Below are positions 44,136 to 55,726 of a stretch of DNA of 64,000 nucleotides, in pieces. The stretch covers positions 1,736,001 to 1,800,000 of the forward strand of contig NZ_JAXHLN010000003.1 of the NCBI RefSeq assembly GCF_034522235.1, given 5' to 3'. How positions within the stretch are numbered: the first letter of the stretch is position 1; each line of letters opens with the position of its first letter. Below the pieces are notes generated by a model. That model was not told the DNA's origin, did no database searches, and saw nothing but the letters and a program-made list of their open reading frames with translations. This stretch comes from Thiohalophilus sp. (lineage in GTDB: Bacteria > Pseudomonadota > Gammaproteobacteria > UBA6429 > Thiohalophilaceae). The translations under genes and the position numbers were made by a program.

Positions 44136-44342
44136 ATGCCCTACGACCGTATTGTTCAACTCCCCGATTCCGTGCGCAATCACCTGCCCACCGAGGCCCA
44201 GCAGATCTACAAGGAAGCCTTCAACCACGCCTGGGAGGAATATGCCGAGCGGGAGGATCGCGAAGCCACCGCCCACAAGGTCGCATGGGCCGCGGTCAAG
44301 AAAAAGTACCGGAAAATCGGAGAGAAATGGGTTGAGAAATAA
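44136..44342 (+). CDS. chaB: ChaB-family protein
   Basis: A 68-residue protein matching ChaB: LPDSVRNHLPTEAQQIYKEA, then AFNHAWEEYAERED and a C-terminal AWAAVKKKYRKIGEKWVEK. ChaB is annotated as a regulator of the ChaA cation antiporter, though the evidence is thin; no chaA is in this window. The last 60 bases are duplicated at 45214-45273 beyond the Doc module. There is no clear ribosome-binding site; the start is directly after the heptamer array. Confidence 0.88.
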   Translation: MPYDRIVQLPDSVRNHLPTEAQQIYKEAFNHAWEEYAEREDREATAHKVAWAAVKKKYRKIGEKWVEK

Positions 44343-44377
44343 CAATTAAGTGATTGTTTTAACAATAATATCATCTC

Positions 44378-44401
44378 GTCATGACATATCTTGACATGTC
44401 A
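44378..44401. promoter_or_regulatory. Two palindromes before the RHH antitoxin, probable operator
   Basis: GTCATGAC (44378-44385) and TGACATGTCA (44392-44401) are perfect palindromes with centres 15 bp apart and share the GACAT core. The second overlaps a TTGACA that could be a -35 box. Ribbon-helix-helix antitoxins bind such paired short palindromes in their own promoters. Confidence 0.55.
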
Positions 44402-44425
44402 GGTTTTCCATACTAAGCTCCAATT

Positions 44426-44638
44426 ATGGCAAATATCAAAATCAGCTCCAAAGTCGATGACGCCGCCTGGGATGAGTTACGGGTGCTTGCACACGAATCA
44501 CATAAAAGCATTTCCGGGGTGCTCACTGAGGCCATTGAAGACTATGTGCGTAAACACAGAGTCCGTCCGATAGTTCTTGACCACCTGTCCGAATCTATTA
44601 AAGAAAACGAAGAACTGGGAAAATTGCTTGCCCAATAG
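44426..44638 (+). CDS. Ribbon-helix-helix antitoxin of the Doc module
   Basis: A 70-residue protein with a short N-terminal strand (MANIKISSKVDD) and two helices (AAWDELRVLAHESHKSISGVL and TEAIEDYVRKH), the ribbon-helix-helix DNA-binding fold. The C-terminal half (residues 48-70) is acidic and would bind and block the toxin. The following gene starts 4 bp after its stop. It is a CopG/RHH-type rather than a Phd-type partner for Doc. Confidence 0.82.
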   Translation: MANIKISSKVDDAAWDELRVLAHESHKSISGVLTEAIEDYVRKHRVRPIVLDHLSESIKENEELGKLLAQ

Positions 44639-44642
44639 TCCT

Positions 44643-45029
44643 GTGCAGTTCCTGACACTTGATGAAGTGCTGGAAATACACAACAGGCTGATTCACCATT
44701 TTGGCGGCCTTGAAGGGATACGTGATATGGGCTTGTTGGAGAGCGCCCTCTTTCGTCCCCGGACTGGCTACTACCAGGATCTGATCGAAATGGCGGCCGC
44801 GCTGTCTGAATCCCTGCTGATGAATCACCCGTTTGTCGATGGAAACAAACGCATTGCCTTTTTCGCGACGGACATCTTTCTGCGTTTAAACGGCTGGAAA
44901 TTCCAGGTTAAACCGGACCAGGCCTATAGTTACATTATTGGTCGGTTGGAAAATCATCAGGCAGATTTCGAAAACCTCAGACAGTGGATACAAAAATCCA
45001 TAGTCAGATTAGGTAACGCCAATAACTGA
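44643..45029 (+). CDS. doc: Doc-type death-on-curing toxin
   Basis: A 128-residue Fic-fold toxin with HPFVDGNKR at residues 62-70. The motif has K in place of the second G of classical Fic (HPFxxGNxR), which is the Doc version. Doc phosphorylates elongation factor EF-Tu and halts translation. The start is taken at GTG 44643 because the protein then opens MQFLTLDEVLEIHNRLI, the usual Doc N-terminus; the open frame extends further upstream inside the antitoxin gene. Translation is probably coupled to the antitoxin, which ends 4 bp before. Confidence 0.9.
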   Translation: MQFLTLDEVLEIHNRLIHHFGGLEGIRDMGLLESALFRPRTGYYQDLIEMAAALSESLLMNHPFVDGNKRIAFFATDIFLRLNGWKFQVKPDQAYSYIIGRLENHQADFENLRQWIQKSIVRLGNANN

Positions 45030-45142
45030 CAACAGCCCGATCAACAATAAAATGCAGGCCGATATTGCAACCCTGCGGGCATAAACACCCTGCGGGCATA
45101 AACTCCGCGATATCCGGCAAACCCTATCTACGGTAGGCCGTA

Positions 45143-45196
45143 GGTCACGTTGGCGATAGCCTACGTGACCAGGTACCAGGTACCAGGTACCAGGTA
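45143..45196. repeat. Hairpin plus CCAGGTA heptamer array
   Basis: GGTCACGT (45143-45150) pairs with ACGTGACC (45163-45170). It runs directly into four exact tandem CCAGGTA units (45169-45196). The gap 45030-45415 otherwise holds only the chaB fragment. Confidence 0.85.
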
Positions 45197-45213
45197 CTAG
45201 CACCTGTAATTTT

Positions 45214-45273
45214 GCCTGGGCGGCGGTCAAGAAAAAGGACCGGAAAAGCGGCGAGAAATGGGTTGAGAAATAA
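45214..45273 (+). pseudogene. Duplicated 3' end of chaB
   Basis: Twenty codons encode AWAAVKKKDRKSGEKWVEK and a stop. This is the end of chaB (44283-44342) with two amino-acid changes and a few silent ones. The RHH-Doc module lies between the two copies. It has no start and is a scar of duplication or integration. Confidence 0.85.
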
Positions 45274-45415
45274 CTCGTAATTGTATGTTTTTAATAAATT
45301 ATTGTACTAGTTATGCCGAAAATCAAATAGGCCGAATCCGCGGAGTGTATGTCCGCAGATCCGGCCTACATTAATTACCCGGGTTGTAGGGTGGCTCAGC
45401 GGAACCCCGGCAGCC

Positions 45416-45721
45416 TCAATCTTCCCACTCTTCCCCGTAATTGTGGACCAGCTCCTCGCCGGGCTTGATATTTTTGAGCGCCATCACGGTGAGATCGTCG
45501 TAATAGGCCACGTTGGCCTTGCGCGAGTGATTGATAAACCGAAAATCACAGATCACCTCACGCCCCTTGCCATCGTCGCACCACAGCACATAGGGTCCAT
45601 CTTTTTTGGCCGCACGGGTCTTGAGATTACCCAGAAACTCGCCCTTCTTGATCGGCGTGGTGGCAAACAGGCCCTTGCCGTGAATTTCGCTTTCAGCAAC
45701 TTCAAATTTATTTTTTGTCAT
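45416..45721 (-). CDS. SET-domain protein (predicted lysine methyltransferase)
   Basis: A 101-residue minimal SET domain. It has SEIHGKGLFATTPIKKGEFL at the N-terminus, FINHSRKANVAYYDD (the NHS SAM-binding motif) and KPGEELVHNYGEEWED with the catalytic Tyr. It uses S-adenosylmethionine to methylate lysines; the target in bacteria of this kind is unknown. The ATG at 45721 lies inside the end of tatD, overlapping it by 14 bases, so the two are co-transcribed. A longer frame upstream is a tatD shadow and is rejected. Confidence 0.85.
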   Translation of the reverse strand: MTKNKFEVAESEIHGKGLFATTPIKKGEFLGNLKTRAAKKDGPYVLWCDDGKGREVICDFRFINHSRKANVAYYDDLTVMALKNIKPGEELVHNYGEEWED

Positions 45722-46490
45722 GTTTAAACAGCTCGAAATAGTTGTTGGTGGTTTGTTCTGCAATCGTCTCGACTTCTGTCTCGCGCAATCCCGAAATAAA
45801 CTCGGCGACATGACGGGTCCAGGCCGGTTGATTGCTTTTGCCGCGGTAGGGAACCGGGGCGAGATAGGGGGAATCGGTTTCGACCAGGTAGCGGTCGGCC
45901 GGGACGTTTTTGGCGACTTCCTGCAGTTCCCGGGCGCTTTTGAAGGTGACGATGCCGGAGAAGGAGATATAGAAGTTGAGATCCAGCGCCTTTTTGGCGG
46001 TCTCCCAGTCCTCGACGAAACAGTGCATGACGCCGCCAATCTCGTCCGCCTTCTCCTCTTTGAGAACCCGCAGGGTATCCTCGGTCGCATCGCGCATGTG
46101 AATGATCAGCGGCTTGTCGCTCTGTTTGGCGGCGGCAATGTGGCGACGGAAGCGGTCCCGCTGCCACTCGAGATCACCTTCGCTGCGAAAGTAATCCAGG
46201 CCGGTTTCGCCGATGGCGACGATGTTCTCGTCCTGCGCCAGGTTCACCAGTTCATCCACGTCAGGATCATGGCCTTCATCCTCATTGGGATGCACCCCGA
46301 CCGAGGCGGAGATGAAATCGTGCTGGCGGGCGACATCCAGCACGTCGGTGCGGTTTTCCATGTTGATGCAGACACACAGCATGTGCTCTACCCCGTGCTC
46401 GCGAGCGTTTTGCAGCGCGCCTTCCAGCTGGCCGTCAAACGGTTCCAGATCCAGGCGATCGAGATGACAGTGGGAATCGACCAGGTACAT
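45708..46490 (-). CDS. tatD: TatD-family metal-dependent deoxyribonuclease
   Basis: A 260-residue TIM-barrel hydrolase. Metal ligands are in VDSHCHLD, GETGLDYF, IIHMRDA, MHCFVEDW and VETDSPYLAP. The YcfH/TatD branch cleaves DNA 3'-5' and may act in repair. It holds the same position as E. coli ycfH after holB, with a PilZ gene between. A heptamer array lies between it and the PilZ gene. The next gene starts inside its last codons. Confidence 0.93.
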   Translation of the reverse strand: MYLVDSHCHLDRLDLEPFDGQLEGALQNAREHGVEHMLCVCINMENRTDVLDVARQHDFISASVGVHPNEDEGHDPDVDELVNLAQDENIVAIGETGLDYFRSEGDLEWQRDRFRRHIAAAKQSDKPLIIHMRDATEDTLRVLKEEKADEIGGVMHCFVEDWETAKKALDLNFYISFSGIVTFKSARELQEVAKNVPADRYLVETDSPYLAPVPYRGKSNQPAWTRHVAEFISGLRETEVETIAEQTTNNYFELFKHDKK

Positions 46491-46540
46491 ATTAGCTTAC
46501 AATTTCCGATGAATTTGGCCGAGTATGATACTACAGAATA

Positions 46541-46608
46541 GTGACGAGGGACGAGTAACGAGGAAAACAAAACCGCTTTTTTCTCGGCCCTCGTCACTCG
46601 TCCCTCGG
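46541..46608. repeat. Inverted heptamer array (GACGAGG / CTCGTCC type)
   Basis: The left arm GTGACGAGGGACGAGTAACG continues to 46563. The right arm 46583-46608 is built of CTCGGCC, CTCGTCA and CTCGTCC units. The arms are complementary. It begins 10 bp after the PilZ gene stop. Confidence 0.85.
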
Positions 46609-46617
46609 CCCTGTTAG

Positions 46618-46986
46618 TTACATCGTGTGGGTCTGGCGATCGGATTTGAGGGCGCCGGCCAGGTAGGTTTCGATCTTGGTGCGGGCGTTGCCGCCGTCCT
46701 GTTCGCTGAACTGCACGCCGATACCCGCCGCGCGATTACCTTGCGAGCCTTTGGGCGTCACCCAGACGATCTTGCCGGCCACCGGTAATTTTTCCTTCTC
46801 TTCCATCAGGGTCAGCAGCATGAACACCTCGTCGCCGAGGTTGTAGCTTTTACTGGTGGGGATGAACAGCCCGCCGTTTTTGACGAAGGGCATATAGGCG
46901 GCATAGAGCGCGCTTTTGTCCTTGATGGTCAACGAGAGTATGCCCTGTCGACCGCCACCGGGCGCTTTGGGGGGTGCTGCTGCCAT
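46618..46986 (-). CDS. PilZ-domain protein
   Basis: A 122-residue single PilZ domain protein with ILSLTIKDKSALYAAYMPFV, GGLFIPTSKSYNLGDEVFMLL and KIVWVTPKGSQGNRAAGIGVQF. It belongs to the type IV pilus PilZ branch, which lies next to holB in many gammaproteobacteria and helps pilus assembly. That branch usually lacks the RxxxR c-di-GMP-binding motif, and none is evident here. The start has GAGGAT upstream. The gene follows holB by 23 bp. Confidence 0.9.
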   Translation of the reverse strand: MAAAPPKAPGGGRQGILSLTIKDKSALYAAYMPFVKNGGLFIPTSKSYNLGDEVFMLLTLMEEKEKLPVAGKIVWVTPKGSQGNRAAGIGVQFSEQDGGNARTKIETYLAGALKSDRQTHTM

Positions 46987-47009
46987 AAAATCCTCTTCGG
47001 GTTTATCGA

Positions 47010-49663
<2,654 letters not shown>

Positions 49664-49683
<20 letters not shown>

Positions 49684-50503
49684 GCTGCCATCGTACTGCG
49701 TCGAGTTTATCCTGAAGCTGTTTGATCCGCGGGGAGGGATCGAACACTCTGTCTTCCAGTTGTCGCACCGGCCACAGGCCGATGACGCTGTTGGTTAAAA
49801 ACAGACCATCCGTCTCGTCCAGCGCCTGACGGGTCGTGTCACCGATCTGCATATCCAGTCCCAGTGTCGGGGCCAGATCGATGATCTGTTGACGCATAAT
49901 ACCCTGAACACCGCAGGCTGATAAGTCCGGGGTATGCAATGTGTCACCCTTTAACCAGAAAAGATTGCTCATGGTGCCCTCGATCACCCGGTCCCGGGTA
50001 TCCAGCATCAGCCCTTCCTGGATTGTTTCATCCTCCCACTCGCGGCGCGCCAGGATCTGTTCCAGCCGGTTGAGGTGTTTGATCCCCGCCAGTTGCGGTT
50101 GCACGGCCAGGCGGGTGCGGCAAAAACGCAGTCGTACCCCCTGTTCGGCGTATTCGATCGGATGCACCGGCCAGGGATGGAGCATGACGATCCGGTTCGC
50201 GGCCGGTTCGGCCGGGGCCCGATAACCCCGTCCGCCCGGGCCGCGCGTGAGCATCAGTTTCAGCACGGCCTGCTGACGCCCGACCAGCAGCGCCCGGATG
50301 TCGACCCGCCACCGGGCGCTGTCGGGCAGCGGGATGCCCAGTCGTTGAGCCCCTTGCGCCAGTCGTTGCAGATGCGCCTCGAGAAATTCCACCTTGCCGT
50401 TACGCACCGCCAGGGTTTCAAACAGGCCGTCGCCGTACTGGCAGGCGCGATCGGTGATCTCCAGCTGCCGGCTGTCGATGCCGTTGATCCGACAGGCCAG
50501 CAT
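49664..50503 (-). CDS. pabC: 4-amino-4-deoxychorismate lyase
   Basis: A 279-residue PLP enzyme of the branched-chain aminotransferase fold. It has DRACQYGDGLFETLAV at the N-terminus, the PLP Lys in GIKHLNRLEQILARREW and EGTMSNLFWLKGD. It makes p-aminobenzoate for folate from aminodeoxychorismate, the product of the gene upstream. The start overlaps the pabB stop by one base (TGATG). Confidence 0.93.
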
Positions 50504-51864
50504 CAGCTCACTGCTCCCAGTGCCAGCAACATGCCGCGGGCCTTGTGTTCGGTTTCCTGCAGTTCGTTTTCACCGATCGAATCGAACACCAGCCCGGCGC
50601 CGGCGCGCAAAGCGAGGTATTCGCCCTGCTGGGTGATGGTGCGGATCAGAATATTCAGATCGAGATCGCCGTTGTGATTCAGATACCCCAGTGAGCCGGT
50701 ATAGGCGCCGCGAGGGACCTGTTCGAGCTCGGCAATGATCGCCATGCAGCGCTCCTTGGGACAACCGGTAATCGTCCCACCGGGAAACACCGCACGGATG
50801 GCCTCGCCGGGTGTTACGTCCTCACGCAACCGGCCCGTCACATTGGAAACAATATGATGGACGTGCGCGTAGGTCTCCAGTCCCATCAGCTCATCGACTT
50901 CGACACTGCCCGGCTCGCAGACCCGCCCGAGATCGTTGCGTTCCAGATCGATCAACATGATATGTTCGGCGCGTTCCTTGGGGTGGCCGATCAATTCCTG
51001 CAGATTGGCCGTATCGCCGTGTTGTTCCTTGCCTCGTGGGCGCGTTCCGGCAATCGGGCGGGTTTCGATACGCCCGCCCGAGATTTTCACCAGTCGTTCG
51101 GGCGAGGAACTGATCACGTTCAGGCCCGGCAGTTGCGCCAGCGCGGCGAACGGCGCGGGATTGGTTTGACACAATTGTTGATAGAGATCCGCGCCGGCCG
51201 GTGCCGGTTTCATAACACCCTGCCAGCCACGCGACAGATTCACCTGAAACACATCGCCTTCGACGATATAATGCTTTATCCGCTCGACGCCGCGCAGATA
51301 ATGCTGCGGATCATCGGCGTCCATGTTGATCTGTTGCGTCGGCAGGCGGTCGCTGGTCGTCTCAGCCGCACGGGCAATGTCCTGCTCAATCCGTTTCAGT
51401 ATCGATTCCTGTGCGGGCTCGGCCACCAGGCTGGTCTGGCCTGTTTGATGATCGTGGATCACCGCCGCAGGAATCCGCACCAGTACGGCCACCGGTTGTG
51501 CAGCATCTTTTGGTAAAGCCAATCGCGGCTCGATCTGCCCCGCCAGTTCATAACCCAGATAAACAAACCAGCCGCCGGTAAAGGGCAGATCAGGGGATGT
51601 GTCGGTATCGGTTTGTTCCTCACGCCAGAGCCGATCCAGCAAGGCCAGAAAATCACCGTCGCCATACGCTTCCCCGTTACGGGTAATGCGATTGTCCGCC
51701 CACAGGGCGTAACTGTCGCCGGGAAACGCAAACAGGATATCGTAGCGCGCCGTTGCCGGTCGCGGTTCAGCTACTACAGCACTTTGCAACAGGAAGGGAT
51801 AGCGTTCGGGGTTGTGGCGGTGTAATGCCAGCAGGTCGACCGGTTGGGATACTGTGCTTGGCAT
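50503..51864 (-). CDS. pabB: Aminodeoxychorismate synthase component I
   Basis: A 453-residue chorismate-binding enzyme. RPIAGTRPRGKEQHGD and RAEHIMLIDLERNDLGRVC, followed by FPGGTITGCPKERCMAII, are the core of the anthranilate/ADC synthase family. PIAGT is the form found in PabB. It transfers ammonia to chorismate; the glutaminase PabA would be encoded elsewhere. It sits between fabF and pabC, an insertion compared with the E. coli cluster. The ATG at 51864 is taken; a longer frame runs into the repeat. Confidence 0.92.
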   Translation of the reverse strand: MPSTVSQPVDLLALHRHNPERYPFLLQSAVVAEPRPATARYDILFAFPGDSYALWADNRITRNGEAYGDGDFLALLDRLWREEQTDTDTSPDLPFTGGWFVYLGYELAGQIEPRLALPKDAAQPVAVLVRIPAAVIHDHQTGQTSLVAEPAQESILKRIEQDIARAAETTSDRLPTQQINMDADDPQHYLRGVERIKHYIVEGDVFQVNLSRGWQGVMKPAPAGADLYQQLCQTNPAPFAALAQLPGLNVISSSPERLVKISGGRIETRPIAGTRPRGKEQHGDTANLQELIGHPKERAEHIMLIDLERNDLGRVCEPGSVEVDELMGLETYAHVHHIVSNVTGRLREDVTPGEAIRAVFPGGTITGCPKERCMAIIAELEQVPRGAYTGSLGYLNHNGDLDLNILIRTITQQGEYLALRAGAGLVFDSIGENELQETEHKARGMLLALGAVS

Positions 51865-51890
51865 GTGTTTAATTCTCAAAATAAAAGAAT

Positions 51891-52040
51891 TACCACCAAG
51901 ACGCCAAGACACAAAGGAATAATATTCCGGAAACAAAACATGCAAAATCAACTGCACGTTTTTTGTTTTAGCGATTAAATCACTGTCCTTTCCGTGGCAA
52001 ACTTTTTTATTGTTACTTCGTGTCTTCGTGTCTTGGTGGT
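51891..52040. repeat. Inverted octamer array (ACACCAAG type)
   Basis: The left arm 51891-51916 is made of ACCACCAAG, ACGCCAAG and ACACAAAG units. The right arm 52016-52040 has the reverse complement (CTTCGTGT, CTTCGTGT, CTTGGTGGT). About 100 bp of AT-rich sequence separate them. It lies between fabF and pabB, ending 31 bp from the fabF stop. Confidence 0.85.
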
Positions 52041-52070
52041 GAATCTCTTTTTAAGTTTTTGACTGAGAAC

Positions 52071-53312
52071 CTATTCCGGTTTGCGGAAGACCAGGGTGCC
52101 GTTGGTGCCGCCGAAGCCGAACGAGTTGGACAGTGCGGTGTCGATTTTCATCTGCCGGGCTTCGACGGGGACAAAATCGAGATCGCAGTCCTCGCTCGGA
52201 CTGAAAATATTGATCGTCGGTGGCGCCACCTGATCGCGAATCGCCAGGCAGGTAAAGATCGCCTCGATGCCGCCGGCGGCGCCCAGCAGGTGACCGGTCA
52301 TCGACTTGGTGGAACTCATTGCCAGCTTGTAGGCGTAATCGCCAAAGGTGCGCTTGGCCGCGGCGACTTCGGCGGCATCGCCGGCCGGTGTGGAAGTGCC
52401 GTGGGCATTGATATAATCGATCTGCTGCGGATCGATCGCCGCGTTTTTCAATGCGGCATTCATGCAGCGGGCCGCGCCCTCGCCGCCTTCCGACGGAGAC
52501 GTCATGTGATAGGCATCGCCGCTCATGCCGTAACCGCTGACTTCGGCATAGATGGTCGCTTCACGGGCTTTGGCCTGTTCGTACTCTTCCAGCACCACGA
52601 CACCGGCACCGTCACCCAGGACAAAACCGTCGCGCTCCCGATCCCAGGGACGGCTGGCGGTTTGCGGATCGTCGTTGCGCGTGGACAGGGCGCGGGCGGC
52701 GGCAAAGCCACCCAGTCCGGAGGGTGTGGTGGCCATCTCGGCACCGCCGGCGATCATCACATCGGCATCGCCGTATTCGATCAGGCGGGCCGCGTCACCG
52801 ATACTGTGGGTCGCCGTCGCACAGGCGGTAACCAGCGCGATATTCGGACCCTTGAAGCCGTAACGGATCGACAGATTGCCCGAGATCATGTTGATGATCG
52901 TGGCAGGGATCAGAAACGGCGAAAACTTGCGCGGACCGCCCTTCTCAAACGCCTCGTAATTCTTTTCAATCGTACCGAGCCCACCGATACCGGAACCGAT
53001 CGCCACGCCCATGCGTTCGGCGTTGGCCTCGGTCACTTCCAGCCCGCTGTCCTCGATGGCCTCGATGGCGGCGGCGATACCGTAATGGATGAAGGTATCC
53101 ATCTTGCGCGCGTCCTTGCTGGACATGATGCTGGTAACATCGAAATCCCGCACCGAGCCACCAAAGCGGACGGCGAAATCGGAGACATCGAAATGCTCGA
53201 TGGGGCCAATGCCGCTGTTGCCGGCCAGAATATTTTCCCAGGCTGTTTTGACGTTATTACCGACCGGAGACAACATACCCATGCCGGTGACAACAACACG
53301 ACGTTTTGACAC
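52071..53312 (-). CDS. fabF: Beta-ketoacyl-ACP synthase II
   Basis: A 413-residue condensing enzyme. The nucleophilic Cys is in [13 protein letters not shown], and the two His residues are in [11 protein letters not shown] and [13 protein letters not shown], with [11 protein letters not shown] at the C-terminus. It elongates acyl-ACP with malonyl-ACP. It begins at GTG 53312 with GAGGACT upstream. It follows acpP, as in most gammaproteobacteria, behind a hairpin that may reduce read-through. Confidence 0.97.
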   Translation of the reverse strand: MSKRRVVVTGMGMLSPVGNNVKTAWENILAGNSGIGPIEHFDVSDFAVRFGGSVRDFDVTSIMSSKDARKMDTFIHYGIAAAIEAIEDSGLEVTEANAERMGVAIGSGIGGLGTIEKNYEAFEKGGPRKFSPFLIPATIINMISGNLSIRYGFKGPNIALVTACATATHSIGDAARLIEYGDADVMIAGGAEMATTPSGLGGFAAARALSTRNDDPQTASRPWDRERDGFVLGDGAGVVVLEEYEQAKAREATIYAEVSGYGMSGDAYHMTSPSEGGEGAARCMNAALKNAAIDPQQIDYINAHGTSTPAGDAAEVAAAKRTFGDYAYKLAMSSTKSMTGHLLGAAGGIEAIFTCLAIRDQVAPPTINIFSPSEDCDLDFVPVEARQMKIDTALSNSFGFGGTNGTLVFRKPE

Positions 53313-53366
53313 GCTGAGTCCTCTTAGCAGTTGTTGCTATTGGTGGCGAGACGGAATATAAGCAAA

Positions 53367-53397
53367 GGCCGCACTCACAGTTTAACGTGGTGCGGCC
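53367..53397 (-). terminator. Hairpin between acpP and fabF (attenuator-like)
   Basis: GGCCGCAC (53367-53374) pairs with GTGCGGCC (53390-53397). On the minus strand the stem is followed by TTTGCTTAT. A partial terminator here would let acpP be made in excess of fabF. Confidence 0.6.
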
Positions 53398-53420
53398 CGC
53401 AGAAACGCTTAGCAGGTCGA

Positions 53421-53657
53421 TTACTTAACGTTGTTGTTAATGTAATCGATGGCCTGCTGAACGGTGGTAATCTTTTCGGCGTCTTCATCCGGAATTTCGG
53501 TTTCGAACTCTTCTTCCAGAGCCATCACCAGTTCCACGGTATCCAGTGAATCTGCGCCCAGATCGTCAACGAAAGACGCTTCCTTGGTCACCTCTTCCGC
53601 CTTCACGCCCAATTGTTCAACTACGATTTTTTCTACGCGTTCTTCAACACTGCTCAT
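53421..53657 (-). CDS. acpP: Acyl carrier protein
   Basis: A 78-residue acidic helical protein with the phosphopantetheine site DSLD in [23 protein letters not shown] (the serine of DSLD). It carries acyl chains in fatty-acid synthesis. The size and sequence are typical of gammaproteobacterial AcpP. The AGGATG ribosome-binding site precedes it. Confidence 0.98.
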   Translation of the reverse strand: MSSVEERVEKIVVEQLGVKAEEVTKEASFVDDLGADSLDTVELVMALEEEFETEIPDEDAEKITTVQQAIDYINNNVK

Positions 53658-53816
53658 GTGTTTTCATCCTCTTAATGTTTGAAACTTTCAGCTCTGAGCG
53701 CTGTGTGCGGCCGCTATTGTAGTGAAATCATGGTCAATATGCCACATTCCAGAACGTTAAACACCCCACACTTTGACGCCCGAATTAGTCGATTAAATTC
53801 ATAAACTTACAGTAAC

Positions 53817-54560
53817 TTACGCCATATACATCCCGCCGTTGACGTGCAGCGTCTCGCCGGTGATGTAGGCCGCCCCGGGCGAGGCCAGGAAGGCCACGGC
53901 CTGGGCGATTTCCGCCGGGTCGCCAAGACGGGCCAGCGGGATCTGCCCCAGCAGCGTTTCACGCTGTGCCTCGGGCAGGGCCCGGGTCATGTCGGTGTCG
54001 ATGAAGCCGGGTGCCACCACGTTGACCGTGATGCCGCGCGAGCCCACTTCCCGGGCCAGCGACTTGCTGAAGCCGATGACCCCGGCCTTGGCGGCGGCAT
54101 AGTTGGTCTGCCCGGCGTTGCCGGAGACGCCCACGACCGAGGCGATGCTGATGATCCGGCCCTTTTTGGCCTTGCTCATCGGCCGCAGGCAGGCCTTGGT
54201 CAGACGGAAAATGGAATTCAGGTTGGTGTTGATAATGTCTTCCCACTCCGCGTCCTTCATGCGCATCAGCAGATTATCGCGGGTGATACCGGCGTTGTTG
54301 ACCAGAATGCTCGGCGCACCATAGTTTTCTTCAACTTGTTTGAGGGCGGCATCGATGCTGGCGTTGTCGGTAACATCCATCATCACGCCCATGCCGTCGA
54401 TCCCGGCCTCTTTTAAATAAGCAGTGATCTTCCCGGCGCCGTCCTCGGAAGTCGCCGTGCCAATCACTCTGGCGCCCTGACGTCCCAGCTCCAGCGCGAT
54501 CGCCTGACCGATACCGCGACTGGCGCCGGAGACAAAGGCAATTTCGTTTTCAAGTGTCAT
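53817..54560 (-). CDS. fabG: 3-oxoacyl-ACP reductase
   Basis: A 247-residue short-chain dehydrogenase. It has the NADPH motif GASRGIGQAIA, the NNAGI strand, the catalytic Ser region ISIASVVGVSGNAGQ and YAAAKAGVIGFSK with the Tyr-Lys pair. The ATG at 54560 is used, with GGGGAAA upstream; a GTG three bases earlier is possible. It reduces 3-oxoacyl-ACP. Confidence 0.97.
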   Translation of the reverse strand: MTLENEIAFVSGASRGIGQAIALELGRQGARVIGTATSEDGAGKITAYLKEAGIDGMGVMMDVTDNASIDAALKQVEENYGAPSILVNNAGITRDNLLMRMKDAEWEDIINTNLNSIFRLTKACLRPMSKAKKGRIISIASVVGVSGNAGQTNYAAAKAGVIGFSKSLAREVGSRGITVNVVAPGFIDTDMTRALPEAQRETLLGQIPLARLGDPAEIAQAVAFLASPGAAYITGETLHVNGGMYMA

Positions 54561-54600
54561 CACTTTCCCCTGTTGGTCAGTGGCTGAATATAAACCTTTT

Positions 54601-54672
54601 CACCACCAAGACACTAAGACACCAAGGTAACAATATTAAAACTCAATCTTCGTGTCTTGGTGTATTGGTGGT
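54601..54672. repeat. Inverted octamer array between fabD and fabG
   Basis: The left arm CACCACCAAGACACTAAGAC continues to 54626; the right arm 54648-54672 is its near complement. The unit is ACACCAAG, as at 51891 and 62328. Confidence 0.85.
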
Positions 54673-54694
54673 TAATTTTTTAATCCGCGTCTGA

Positions 54695-54748
54695 TGTAGG
54701 AGCGCCTTTGGCGCGATAGTGCAGAATCGCGGCAAAGCCGCTCCTACA
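54695..54748. repeat. REP-like palindrome
   Basis: TGTAGGAGCGCCTTTGGCGC and the matching GCGGCAAAGCCGCTCCTACA form a long imperfect hairpin. It is of the GTAGGAGCGGCTT type found as dispersed repeats in gammaproteobacteria. It ends 14 bp from the fabD stop. Confidence 0.85.
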
Positions 54749-54761
54749 ACCTCGTATCTCG

Positions 54762-55697
54762 CTACTCTCCCCCTGTTTGAAGCGCAGCTTCAATAGAAGC
54801 TGAATCAAACACAGCTTCAGCGACCATATTTTTATCTATCCGTTTGTTCAGGCCCACCAGCACCTTGCCGGGGCCGCATTCGATCAGGCGGTCCACGCCG
54901 TCGGCGGCCATTTTCTGGACCGTCTCCACCCAGCGCACCGGGTTGTAAAGCTGGCGCACCAGGGCGTCGCGAATCGCGGCCGGATCATCCGGCGTGGCGA
55001 CATCCACATTATTGATCACGGGGACCTGCGGTGCCTTGACCTCGATCTGCTCCAGCACTGAGGCCAGCTTGTCGGCCGCCGGCTGCATCAGGCTGCAGTG
55101 GGACGGCACACTGACTGGCAGCAGCAGCGCGCGCTTGGCGCCGCGCTCTTTCGCCACGTTAATCAGGCGCTCGACCGCGCTCTTATTCCCCGCCGCGACC
55201 ACCTGGCCGGGCGAGTTGAAGTTGACCGGCGCCAGCACCTCACCTTCGGCCGCCTCCTCGCAGGCCTGGAGCACGGCATCATCATCGAGTCCCAGAATCG
55301 CCGCCATGGCGCCTTCGCCGGCCGGCACGGCGGCCTGCATCAGGCGACCGCGCTCGGCAACCAGCGCGATGGCGTCGGAAAAATTCAGACTGCCGGCACA
55401 CACCAGCGCGCTGTATTCGCCCAGACTGTGGCCGGCCATCAGCGCCGGCATCGCCCCACCCTGCGCCTGCCAGACCCGCCAGGTGGCCACCCCCGCCGCC
55501 AGCATCGCCGGCTGGGTGATATCGGTCCGGTTCAGATCCTCGGCCGGCCCGTCCTGCACGATCTGCCACAGATCGTACCCGAGCTTCTCTGACGCCAGCG
55601 CAAACGTCTCGCCGACCCGCGGAGACGCCTCCGCCAGATCCTTCAGCATGCCCTGTGACTGTGAACCCTGCCCGGGAAAAACAAACGCCAGTGTCAT
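54762..55697 (-). CDS. fabD: Malonyl-CoA:ACP transacylase
   Basis: A 311-residue acyltransferase with FVFPGQGSQSQGML at the N-terminus, the active Ser in GHSLGEYSALV and the catalytic His in VPSHCSLM. It loads malonyl groups on ACP. The AAGAGGCAC ribosome-binding site precedes the ATG. Confidence 0.97.
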   Translation of the reverse strand: MTLAFVFPGQGSQSQGMLKDLAEASPRVGETFALASEKLGYDLWQIVQDGPAEDLNRTDITQPAMLAAGVATWRVWQAQGGAMPALMAGHSLGEYSALVCAGSLNFSDAIALVAERGRLMQAAVPAGEGAMAAILGLDDDAVLQACEEAAEGEVLAPVNFNSPGQVVAAGNKSAVERLINVAKERGAKRALLLPVSVPSHCSLMQPAADKLASVLEQIEVKAPQVPVINNVDVATPDDPAAIRDALVRQLYNPVRWVETVQKMAADGVDRLIECGPGKVLVGLNKRIDKNMVAEAVFDSASIEAALQTGGE

Positions 55698-55726
55698 TGA
55701 GTGCCTCTTGAATTTAATAATTTTTT

